Source: Megaustenia siamemsis (taxonomy: Eukaryota; Mollusca; Gastropoda; Stylommatophora; Ariophantidae). Taken from it: 64,000 nucleotides of DNA. This document shows, one piece after another, positions 57,701 to 64,000 of this stretch. The translations under genes were made by a program, and so were the position numbers. Location of the stretch: contig JAVIAB010000139.1 of the NCBI GenBank assembly GCA_032433765.1, positions 40,683,576 to 40,747,575 on the forward strand. Reading direction: 5' to 3'. Every line of letters begins with the position of its first letter. Within the stretch, counting starts at the first letter, position 1. The notes under the pieces were generated by a model that saw only the letters and a list, made by a program, of their open reading frames with translations, did no database searches and had not been told where the DNA came from.

Positions 57701-59673
57701 TTTCCTTCTTCTCATCAGTACTAATCTCTGTGTTATCTATTTTATGAATCTAAGATTGTTGATAAATATGAGTATTTTGTATAATTATATTGTTAGAAAT
57801 TTACTGGGATATAATTTTATACTAATTTATTTGAACGTCTCTTTAAATGTGATATAGCTAAGCCTGACATAATTGCCAGAAATGCAACAATTATTACTAG
57901 CCTTTTCAAAACTAAGACCAATCTAGTAAATTAAAATATTGGTATCTTAATAAAGATCAAAATAATGAATTTCTATGTCACGTCCATCTTTCCGTATGTG
58001 TTTGAGACAATGATACTAATGACACGGTCAAAAGGAAATAGACAAGTCCAAACAATAGTACAAATTCTGCCTAGACAATATTACAAATGAAATAGTTCAA
58101 AGTAGAGAAGAGCCCATATGTCTTGATGAAGACTTAGTCACTGTGAAGAAATGCAAACTCAAGTTGCATGATCATCCCTCTCATTCAGCAGCTGCATGAG
58201 GTTTATCATACAGGGACCAGTGAGAGGACGAAGAAAGAATAGAAGACAAAAAAGAGATAAGACTTTTTTTATTTTTTGCGTTTTGCCAGCTTTTACCTCT
58301 GGCAAAGTCCCTAGAGACTAGGAACTGAATTTTGCGTGTTAATCTGTTTCTCCCTGGCAGCCATGTGCACAGGGGTCCTCGCCACACAGGCAGATAACTC
58401 CGACTTCGGAGGTACTCATATGTTTTTACGTCGATGAGTAATTGATGTTTCAAGTCGGGCCTTGCTGCTGAGACCAGGTTGTCGTAGAGAGAAATCACTA
58501 ATAAAAATCCCAACTGGTGCAGCCAGGATTTGAACTCACAACCTCTTTGTCTCAAGACTGGCATCTTGCCTCGAGACCAGCCAGCCACCATAGAAATTGG
58601 TATTAGAAAATGGAGAAAACTTGATGTCACCAGCTAAATAACAGCAGCTATAGATAAAGAAATAGAAGAAGCTGAATATGGAAATCAATGTTAACCCTGG
58701 CAAGTGTGGAATGGGAAGATCTAAGCCAACAGGCATTCTAGATCTTAATGCTTTAAGAGATTTAACTTGGTCCATCATTGAGTTTATGGATGAGAAACTT
58801 GGACAATAGGACAAGAGACATGCAAATCGTTGGATGCTATGGAAATATGGTTTTGCAGAAGAATGTTGAGAGTATCACAGCTGAGCAAATAACAACGAGG
58901 ACGGTCTAAAAGAGGCCTAAGTAAATAAAAAACGTACTGTAACATCAGGAGAAAGCAGCCATTATAATTTAGCTGCCATATAATGAAGAGGAATATATTT
59001 GACAACAGCGAAAAGAAAACAGAGGGAAGAACAGAGCAAAAAAAAAAAGAAAAAATTCAAGACAGTGTAAGAAAATGGTTTTACAGGCAGTTAAAAAAGA
59101 AATGATAAACAACTGTAGAGATAGAAAGTTATGGAGAAACATAATCACTTACACCAGCAGGAACAGATCTTCAATTTACAGACTCCTCATTTCTCGTCAT
59201 CTATTACTTTACTTTGTTTTTTTTTTTACACTCTATGTGCGCTTTATTAATAAAAAAAAAAATTCTTTCTTATTTTATATTTTCAATAATTCTCCTTGAT
59301 TTCTCAAAATAATATTTTGTTTAAGAATGTTCTTAATATCATTTACAATGATTATATCATCATCTAATAAATCACATTTCTCAAAAATAATTTTTGTTTA
59401 AGAATGTTCTTAATATCATTTATAATGATTATATCATCATCTAATAAAATCACATTTCTCAAACAGGCTCAAAAGGAGTATCGTCAGATGGCACGTACAG
59501 TGGTCAAGCGGTCACCAAGCACTGGCACCACTCACTCTACTTTGACCAAGCGTACACACCACACCAATAACAGCAACCACAGCCATGACATGAATCACAG
59601 CCATGAAATTAACCACAGTCCTAGCAACAGTCACCAGAAACTTAACGTTCACAATGGCCACTATATGGCTTAA
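44321..59673 (+). CDS. Adhesion-type (latrophilin-like) GPCR, 3' part, seven exons
   Basis: Exons are 44321-44456, 48154-48305, 48565-48631, 49333-49399, 51236-51333, 57512-57680 and 59467-59673. They encode the last part of TM1 through TM7 and the C-terminal tail of a class B2 receptor, a plasma-membrane G-protein-coupled receptor. Family signatures are [19 protein letters not shown] (first intracellular loop and TM2), [20 protein letters not shown] (TM3), the second-loop [14 protein letters not shown] (TM6) and [20 protein letters not shown] (TM7), the last two highly conserved in latrophilins. Splice phases agree at five of six junctions. Exon 2 has apparent single-base deletions. The N-terminal and GAIN/GPS exons are not in view. 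The assignment to the adhesion family is firm; the subfamily is less so. Confidence 0.9.
44635..44850. repeat. ~98-bp direct repeat with (GGAT)n
   Basis: The unit CACTGGATATGCACCATTTA followed by TTTGTCCTTAGAAGGAAGG and (ATGG)n occurs 2.5 times. Confidence 0.85.
44865..45012 (+). mobile_element. LINE family D 3' end fragment
   Basis: GTGTGGATGAGTAACATCAA, then AAGATGGACAAATCAGTCAA and GCGCTCCACGGTAGCC. It translates to MSNIKRWTN...CTIKAN and matches the end of 7611-8897. Confidence 0.75.
45420..45600. repeat. GGAA/GGAG/GGAT microsatellite
   Basis: A purine-rich compound ending in a perfect (GGAT)n of about 55 bp. Confidence 0.95.
45735..45900 (-). mobile_element. tRNA-headed SINE, family S5
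   Basis: The minus strand reads TTAGCCGCAGCGCTGTAGTT...CCGAGTTCGAATGCCGCGA, an A-box/B-box pair, then AAAACTCCTGTGGTTTACAC. It ends next to a LINE B fragment. Confidence 0.65.
45903..46030 (-). mobile_element. LINE family B fragment
   Basis: Almost identical over about 110 bp to 42777-42890. It ends abruptly where LINE X begins. Confidence 0.85.
46040..46366 (+). mobile_element. LINE X: RNase H C-terminus tail (copy 3, open frame)
   Basis: An open frame runs to TGA at 46364-46366, with [40 protein letters not shown] and a Cys-rich end [10 protein letters not shown]. The copies at 3671-4070 and 4180-4500 are broken. The copy-1 frame joins upstream to an RNase H motif, so I read this as the terminal domain of a LINE ORF2, not a host gene. 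Confidence 0.65.
46440..46815 (+). mobile_element. SINE-like element related to family S3
   Basis: The head around 46505-46590 (GGGCCGTGGTAACTAGTTTT...GTATTCGATTCCCGCTGG) has a B-box-like end. The 3' part GAAAACTCGCGCCTAAGATG followed by CCGATTATCTCGTACTT parallels the end of 17690-17940. Confidence 0.5.
46816..47620. other. Intron sequence with short direct repeats
   Basis: AACAACACAACATCTAAAAA followed by GGAGTGTCAAAG occurs twice (47275-47350). A TGTGTG...CATGTTAGTCA motif recurs three or four times at 47455-47620. No gene seen. Confidence 0.5.
47630..47928 (+). mobile_element. LINE family G 3' end with (GA)n
   Basis: AGAGTCTGGATTCTACTCTG followed by ATTGAGTCCTGATCGCAGAG and a GA tract (47895-47927) matches the tail at 14990-15150. 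The preceding 200 bases may be a more decayed part of the same element. Confidence 0.6.
47929..48062. repeat. 26-bp minisatellite, five copies
   Basis: GAATGGACAGCACATGAAAA followed by CAGAAA, just upstream of receptor exon 2. Confidence 0.9.
48154..48305 (+). CDS. Receptor exon 2: TM3 (frame broken)
   Basis: The acceptor is CATTTCAG and the donor TTATG|GTAAG. Reading needs three frames. IICSVIAG is followed by a one-base loss near 48175, a short GCLHFLF segment, a second one-base loss near 48194, then [20 protein letters not shown] and a TM3/loop end YYYLSGYG. A third base seems missing at the exon start, because exon 1 ends in phase 2 and this exon starts in phase 0. The conserved TM3 Cys is the C of IIC. 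Confidence 0.85.
48565..48631 (+). CDS. Receptor exon 3: TM4
   Basis: The acceptor is GGTTTCAG and the donor CAATT|GTGAGC. Reads [20 protein letters not shown] followed by DQ. Phases join correctly to exons 2 and 4. Confidence 0.88.
49333..49399 (+). CDS. Receptor exon 4: second loop Cys-Trp and TM5 start
   Basis: The acceptor is TTGCTTAG and the donor TTTTG|GTAAGA. Reads (F)[19 protein letters not shown] followed by ILL. The CW is the conserved loop-2 disulfide site. Confidence 0.9.
50440..50620 (-). mobile_element. LINE family B' fragment
   Basis: CATTGTCTATGCTATTCTCA followed by ACATTCTTCTGTAAAACCAC parallels 34830-34870; strongly diverged. Confidence 0.6.
50665..50930 (-). mobile_element. 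Interspersed repeat Y (copy 2)
   Basis: Inverted relative to 33878-34500. Contains AGGCATGTCGTAAGAGGCGA, then CTATCATTGTAAAAAGTATT, GCCATTTTGGCACACAAGGT and TTGAAAGGACAATAGATAGA. An ATAG microsatellite stub lies at the same end as in the other copies. Confidence 0.75.
51236..51333 (+). CDS. Receptor exon 5: TM5 end and third intracellular loop
   Basis: The acceptor is CCCTTTCAG and the donor ATCAG|GTACAA. Reads [20 protein letters not shown] followed by [12 protein letters not shown], with a split Arg codon. Confidence 0.9.
51641..51708. repeat. (AT)n microsatellite
   Basis: Perfect AT dinucleotides of about 65 bp in intron 5. Confidence 0.95.
51865..51925 (-). mobile_element. LINE family A 3' end
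   Basis: TTCTTCTTCTGCTTCTCTTC followed by TTTCCGTCCTCATTTGCCTT and TCAGTGTCGAAG matches the 3' end of 36060-36600. Confidence 0.65.
51926..53040. other. Intron 5 sequence, mostly unassigned
   Basis: Contains T runs at 52830-52860. A purine-rich stretch (52040-52390) could be a decayed retroelement but shows no motif. Confidence 0.4.
53045..53490. repeat. ~50-bp minisatellite, about nine copies
   Basis: Units of ACATTTTACAAATGTTTCTT followed by TACTTTATCACTGCTTCCTG and AGTA. Copies differ mainly by single-base losses in T or A runs. Confidence 0.95.
53650..53661. repeat. SINE target-site duplication, left
   Basis: TTGGTGAATAAT, repeated at 53923-53934. Confidence 0.88.
53662..53922 (+). mobile_element. 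tRNA-headed SINE, family S1, complete
   Basis: The head GGGAGCCGCGATAGCTCAGT has a B-box GGTTCGATCCC. Full body with a (TTTAC)n tail. Inserted in intron 5 of the receptor in the sense orientation. Confidence 0.92.
53923..53934. repeat. SINE target-site duplication, right
   Basis: TTGGTGAATAAT, identical to 53650-53661. Confidence 0.88.
54330..54515 (-). mobile_element. Possible tRNA-headed SINE relic with C run
   Basis: The minus strand GGACGGGTGGTCTAGGGATA followed by GGACGTCAGCCACTGGACAA resembles the first half of a tRNA-like head. A C run lies at 54418-54435. The B-box is weak. Confidence 0.4.
55238..55249. repeat. SINE target-site duplication, left
   Basis: AAGGTCAACAAT, repeated at 55505-55516. 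Confidence 0.88.
55250..55504 (-). mobile_element. tRNA-headed SINE, family S1, nested in LINE B'
   Basis: The minus strand begins GAGCCGCGATAGCTCAGTGG at the right end and has the GTACTTTC tail at the left. A 12-bp duplication of LINE sequence flanks it. Confidence 0.9.
55505..55516. repeat. SINE target-site duplication, right
   Basis: AAGGTCAACAAT, identical to 55238-55249. Confidence 0.88.
55750..56115 (+). mobile_element. tRNA-headed SINE, family S4 (copy 2), with an internal tandem
   Basis: The head GGTTGAGTAGTCTAGTGGTA...GGGTTTGAAACCCGCC has A- and B-boxes. The body matches 36955-37215. Inside it, TCTCTGGGTAGTGAGATCTG followed by ATGTCTAGCCC is repeated four times (about 55885-55995). 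Confidence 0.75.
56340..56720 (-). mobile_element. LINE family D C-terminal fragment
   Basis: The + strand TCTTTTGATGTTACTCGTCC, then GTCTGCCTCTGCCTCTTTCA and CTTTTAGCATGGCC parallels 7720-7850. Diverged and truncated near 56720. Confidence 0.75.
57040..57470 (+). mobile_element. LINE family C C-terminal fragment
   Basis: The frame 57165-57431 reads [20 protein letters not shown], then [20 protein letters not shown] and [20 protein letters not shown]. This is the terminal region of a LINE ORF2. It ends about 40-80 bases before receptor exon 6. The copy at 62560-62990 is a close relative. Confidence 0.75.
57512..57680 (+). CDS. Receptor exon 6: TM6 and TM7
   Basis: The acceptor is TCTCAACAG and the donor AAGAAG|GTATGT. 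Reads [20 protein letters not shown], then [20 protein letters not shown] and [16 protein letters not shown]. The best-conserved exon of the gene. Confidence 0.93.
58200..58610 (-). mobile_element. tRNA-headed SINE, family S6
   Basis: The minus strand TGGTGGCTGGCTGGTCTCGA...GTGAGTTCAAATCCTGGCT has A- and B-boxes at 58600-58520. The body continues to about 58260 and ends at a T/A-rich stretch. Confidence 0.55.
58795..59170 (+). mobile_element. LINE family B' relic
   Basis: TTGGACAATAGGACAAGAGA, then TTTTGCAGAAGAATGTTGAG and, near the end, [17 protein letters not shown] parallels 54945-55590. Many stops. Confidence 0.7.
59300..59463. repeat. ~78-bp tandem duplication next to the last acceptor
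   Basis: TTTCTCAAAATAATATTTTG followed by TTTAAGAATGTTCTTAATAT...AATCACA (59300-59376) is repeated at 59377-59456. The start of a third copy (TTTCTCAAACAG) forms the acceptor of exon 7. Confidence 0.9.
59467..59673 (+). CDS. Receptor exon 7: cytoplasmic tail and stop
   Basis: The acceptor is CTCAAACAG and the stop TAA at 59671-59673. Reads [20 protein letters not shown] (the conserved start after TM7), then a low-complexity tail of His, Asn and Ser with repeated NHSH. No terminal PDZ-type ligand is evident. The tail is short compared with vertebrate latrophilins. Confidence 0.88.
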   Translation, partial: AQKEYRQMARTVVKRSPSTGTTHSTLTKRTHHTNNSNHSHDMNHSHEINHSPSNSHQKLNVHNGHYMA

Positions 59674-60800
59674 GCAATGATTTGAACCTTGAGGAGAAAT
59701 ACACATTATGGTTACCAAAACTTTCAGAAACAACATTTCACCATCTTTCATAGAAAGATGAAGCACACCTTTATTCATGTAGGATTAAGTCCACACATGA
59801 GAAACAAAAAAAGAAAAACATAAATAATTTTAAGCAAAAATCCCACACATACAGAAATATATATTCTTGTAGAACAGAACCAGAAATGAAATTGTGAAAC
59901 AAGTATATAATAATCATACAAACAAGAAAAACATAACAAAGTTCACATTTAACAAATTTTAAATACTTCACAGAGGTCAACAAAGAATTAGTTTTCTAAT
60001 ATATGCTGTTTTCCTTAATGTGTACTATTTGTGATATGTTTGTTTATTCCATTGGCTTGTTATTATTAAATGTAAAATATCTTAATTAGTTACTCACCTT
60101 GTATTAATTATACAATATATATAAGATGCTATACAAAACATGACTACTGGCACCCTTTAGAGACAAACTGTGCAGATTATTAAAGATGAAGGAAAGGAGA
60201 CAGGGGTATCTCACATTTCATGTGGAACACCAGAGTTTGATATATGTTCTATAATTGAAAACGGCTGGATAAAAATGTGTACCCAGTTTTTGGGCAGGAA
60301 AGGTAGAACATCCAAGAGAAGAAATTGTGCTGCACTTCCCCAAAATATGTGCTCAAGAGAAGTGGAGACCCTTCACTCCCCAACAGCAGTAGTGATACAC
60401 GGTGACTCTATCTGTCTGTACAAGCTTCCCAGAAAGATTGTTTAAATAAGCATTCAACAACAACATACTTTGGTATAAATCTTTTTGTAAACTTTACATC
60501 TGTATATTTTGATTACACCGATTTTATCTTTCTAAGCATGCCATAGCTTGTAGCATTGAAAGTCATGTTTTATGTATACAACTTTTGTTTCATTTTGGGG
60601 ATTATTATTTTCTCTGTGAATCCTGAAGATTTTTCCTTGGTTTTGAGTGGCAGATAGGCACATATATAAAATAATTGATATATTAAATATCATTCAGGGC
60701 CGCTGCTGTTGCTTTTATGATATAATATGCTGAATTCTTCCTGTGTGTCTGGTGTTCCTGGTTCTCATTTCCTCCCCCCCACCCCCCCCCACACCCCCCC
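59674..60800 (+). other. Probable receptor 3' UTR and flank
   Basis: AT-rich, no further exon needed. ATTAAA at about 60065 is a possible weak poly(A) signal. A C-rich stretch lies at 60773-60805. Confidence 0.4.
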
Positions 60801-60805
60801 ACCCC

Positions 60806-60862
60806 TCTCTCTGCGATCAAGACTCAATCAGAGTAGGATTCCAGACTCTCTCATGAAGTCAG
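60806..60862 (-). mobile_element. LINE family G 3' end
   Basis: CTCTCTGCGATCAAGACTCA followed by ATCAGAGTAGGATTCCAGAC is the reverse complement of the tail at 14990-15150. Confidence 0.7.
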
Positions 60863-60869
60863 CTTCCAG

Positions 60870-61640
60870 ACACTCTCATGAAGTCAGCTGTCTGTCTAAG
60901 TGGATCGATTGTCCCATTCTCATTTAAAATCTGCTATTTCTGTCCAGGTTTCAGCTTCACCATCCAGTTCCTCTTCCAAGGTAGTTGTGTAGGGCTACAT
61001 TTTTTCCTGCAGACTTGACAAAGTCTTCTTGGATGTATTTGAGTAGCACAGTCCAGTTATACCTTTCTTAAGTTTGAAGCACAGATGGTGTTTTATTCTG
61101 TTGTGGCCTTTACTGAGGCATTAGTATGACATTTGGCAGGTAGTGACATTCAACCTTTACATTGCTTTTGGAGTGGTCTTGTTTTAATTTTGTTTTGCCC
61201 TTGCATGATAGATTTGACTTTCATTATAGCTGATCAGGTACCCTCATGTGATAGTTTCCCTCTGCCTTATTTTTCTGCACCACCTACTCATTCCCAAGCA
61301 TTTTGCAGTGTGAGTGTATCCACTAGATCACCACTCTCTGGAAATTATGTCACAGCTGTACTGGAGTTGTCCTCAGTTCATTAAGCTCATTTATCTTTGG
61401 AGATTTCATTGGTATTATGGTAGACAGAAGGTCAGTAATAAGCACAAGTTTCTCTTGTTACTACTTTTGTATTAAAGGTCATTTTAAATGCTGCCTAAAA
61501 GACCATACTTTCAGCCTAATAATTGCTCCATAATTTGTTTGTGTCAAACAAAGTATGCATATCTTTTTTCACTATATTTATGTTAGCATTAATTGTTCAA
61601 TTAACTAGTTTCTAAACCAGGCTGATATTGGTTACTTATC
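60870..61640. other. 3' flank, nothing recognised
   Basis: No coding or repeat signature. TTAATTGTTC-type AT-rich sequence towards the end. Confidence 0.45.
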
Positions 61641-61795
61641 TATCTATCTATCTTTCGTTCGCCTGAAGTATTGTCTATATCTGCAATGTTATTTCCTGTA
61701 TAAATTTCACTGTCTTTTGTAATTCTTGAAGTGGCCCATATAGTTTTGTCTGTAGTGTTGTATCTATCTATCTCTATCTATCTATCTATAGTCCT
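61640..61795. repeat. TATC microsatellites
   Basis: (CTAT)n at about 61639-61655 and at 61763-61790, the latter adjoining repeat Y. Confidence 0.85.
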
Positions 61796-62090
61796 TTCGA
61801 GCCGAAGACGGCACATAGGGCAGAACTACAATCTCAAAAACAGAAACCTTGCGTGCCAAAGTGGCACATATTGCAGAGATCACTGCTTGTAAAATCTTCT
61901 GTTTCTATAACAATGCTTTTTACAATGACAGCTTGTCAAGCCATCGATCAACCTCCTTAGTCGCCTCTTACGACATGCCTGGAAGGTCACAGCCAATGGA
62001 TTTTCCTCAGTCTACTATATTCAGTGCAGTCTTGAAGTATGTGTTCAGCAGTCTGGGACGCCTGTCCACATGTACAAGTAGTTGAGGTGC
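61791..62090 (+). mobile_element. Interspersed repeat Y (copy 3)
   Basis: GTCCTTTCGAGCCGAAGACG, then CTTGCGTGCCAAAGTGGCAC, TCGATCAACCTCCTTAGTCG and GGAAGGTCACAGCC. It continues with GGACGCCTGTCCACATGTAC beyond the end of the other two copies. Confidence 0.75.
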
Positions 62091-62559
62091 CAATCTTGAA
62101 TTTTGTATACGTTGGTTAATTATGATTTATTAAATCCATTTCTATCATTTACCTCAGCAGAAATTTGATTGTCAGTGCCTCATCTACAGGCATGTGAGGT
62201 AGTTGATAAACTAATTTTGCTACGTTTTATACACTTTTAGAATTTAGTGCTTAGCTTTTAATGGAAATGCACAATATTTTATTAAATACTCAGATGAAAA
62301 CATATACTTTATTAAGATAAATGAAACTAAAATATGAATTAAATAATTAACAATAAGCTTTACAAATATAAACACTACTAATGTTTGTCTACTTGCATAT
62401 TTATCCAAGCCTTTTTTTAAATATCAATTCTTTGAAAACATATTTTGTCTTTAATTTATCTTATTTTTTAACTAGATATCTGCATTACTTCATTTTGCTT
62501 TTTTTTTTTGTTTCATTGTTTTTTATTGCTTTTCTTAAATGTTCAGTAATCTCAGGCTT

Positions 62560-62990
62560 ATCAACACTTACCTATGCATGTGAAAGCTGGAAAACATCAA
62601 AAGAGATTGAGAAAAAACTAGACATTTTTTAAGACAAATGCCTTAGAAAAATGCTCTCTGTACAATGGAATGAATTGAAGACTAATATTAAAATAAGAGA
62701 AATGGCCATGCAACCAAAGATATCTTCTACAATTAAGGAAAGAAGATGGACATATGTCACACATTTGCTGAAAAGAGACAAGATAATTCAAAAACAGGCT
62801 CTTCTATAGGAATAATCAGGATACAGAAAAAGAGGAAGATCTAAAGAGACACTAAAAAGAACACTTATAAGAGAAGCAAAGTTGACAAGCATAGACTCAT
62901 TAGATAAGATTAAACATCTTGTCCAGAATAGAGATGGGTGGTGAAAAACACAAGCCCTTTGCGCTGTCTAATGGCGCAGGAAGGATCAAG
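62560..62990 (+). mobile_element. LINE family C C-terminal fragment
   Basis: ACESWKTSKEIEKKLDIF, then MAMQPKISSTIKERRWTYVT and [20 protein letters not shown], with several stops. It shows the same domain as 57040-57470. Confidence 0.75.
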
Positions 62991-62999
62991 AAATCAAGA

Positions 63000-64000
63000 A
63001 TCTCAGGCTGCTTCTTTACATTTCATCAATATTTTAAATGTTCATATTTGCATATGGGTGGCATGTGTACAGTCTGTGTCTTATGAGATAACACATTTGT
63101 TTATTGACTTTCTTATATTCCTTTCAACTCTCATTTTGTTCATGTATACAGTTTGAGCTTGTTGTCAGTGTGTGTGTATATATTCTTGCAAATAAAATAT
63201 TTTGTACAGCTAATTTGTGTTTTTAAAATCTGAATTACCTTGAAGTATATTATCTAAATGCAATGATCTGTTTAAATATATAGTCTATGTTGTTACAATA
63301 AACAAAAGGTGACAGAACAATGCCCTCAGAAGCAGATAAGTTATAAATACTTCAAAATGCATATAAGGAAAAACTCCATGTAAACCTAATAAAAATTAAC
63401 AAAATTAACATTATTCAACAAAGAAAGTAAACATTAAATCTATTAGAAAATAAATTGTTTAATTTATTGTGAAAATATACATGACAACAAATGTGATTAT
63501 GTGTAGCCATGGCAAAACTGGCATAGATTCCAAACTACAATGAATTACTTTCTTGGGAAAAATATGGTAGCTTAGTATGGTGTTGACAATATCATCCATA
63601 AATACTTCAATAAATGTGTAAATATGGATACTATTGCCATATGTTAACATATCAGTGGTATAATAAATATTCTTTCTGCTTTTTCTTTATTTTATGCTAA
63701 ATTGAAAAACAAATTGTGGGTGATTAACTTTTAATAGGGAATGCATTGATGCTCTCATGTGCCATTGGTATTCATGGTATGGAATTTTTGGGCAAACTTT
63801 AGGAGAAGCCTAACAAATTAATGAGTTTAAAAAAAGAAAAGAGAACAGTTATGGAAGCATATGAGAGTAACATTAACTTACAGTGAATTTTACAGTGTAC
63901 AGTACAACAGGGCATTAGTAATATATCTTCTGCTCTTGTTTATCTAGATCTAGAAATATGCAATTAATTAAGTTTGAAATCAAAGTTTTTTAAAGACTGG
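63000..64000. other. AT-rich flank, nothing recognised
   Basis: No gene, repeat or RNA signature found. Confidence 0.5.

Overview
This is a eukaryotic, most likely molluscan (gastropod-like) nuclear window. Evidence: spliced exons with GT/AG borders, tRNA-headed SINEs with target-site duplications, many decayed non-LTR retrotransposons (LINEs), and many micro- and minisatellites. The species guess is inference from repeat style. No bacterial-type genes, rRNA genes or CRISPR arrays were seen. LINE letters A-H below are my own labels for groups that share sequence inside this window, not database families.

Layout. 1-18.5 kb is repeat-rich: LINE relics of several families, a 21-bp minisatellite (1.5-2.6 kb), GATA/GACA microsatellites, a 28-bp minisatellite split by a LINE, and a LINE with a complete reverse-transcriptase core (7.6-8.9 kb). 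That LINE runs directly into a ~2.75-kb array of 35-36-bp units (8.9-11.65 kb) whose unit reads as 12 LINE codons. An RNase H-bearing LINE end and a 30-bp minisatellite follow. 18,505-32,861 is one ~14.36-kb palindrome: two ~7.16-kb arms, nearly identical, around a 26-bp unpaired centre. It is flanked by a 6-bp direct repeat (ACTGTA) and has AG...CT ends. Each arm carries a small two-exon gene whose product resembles the PP1-docking core of the PPP1R15/GADD34 group, plus decayed LINEs and unrecognised decayed coding sequence. 32.9-44.3 kb is again repeat-rich: a two-headed SINE, several SINEs with clear target-site duplications, a 36-bp minisatellite and a ~57-bp minisatellite.

44.3-59.7 kb holds the 3' part of the one clear host gene, an adhesion-type (class B2, latrophilin-like) G-protein-coupled receptor on the + strand. 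Seven exons cover the end of TM1 through TM7 and the cytoplasmic tail. Exon phases agree at every junction except into exon 2, where about three single-base deletions break the frame; these are either consensus errors or real damage. Its introns are loaded with SINEs, LINE relics and minisatellites. The extracellular and GAIN/GPS exons were not found and should lie upstream. 59.7-64 kb is 3' flank with a few more repeat copies.

The most unusual object is the palindrome. Its terminal signals point to a transposed unit (6-bp duplication and AG ends, as in Maverick/Polinton elements), but I recognise no polymerase, integrase or capsid gene in it. Assembly artefact must be excluded first, although different flanks meeting the arms exactly at a direct repeat argue against a simple read fold-back.
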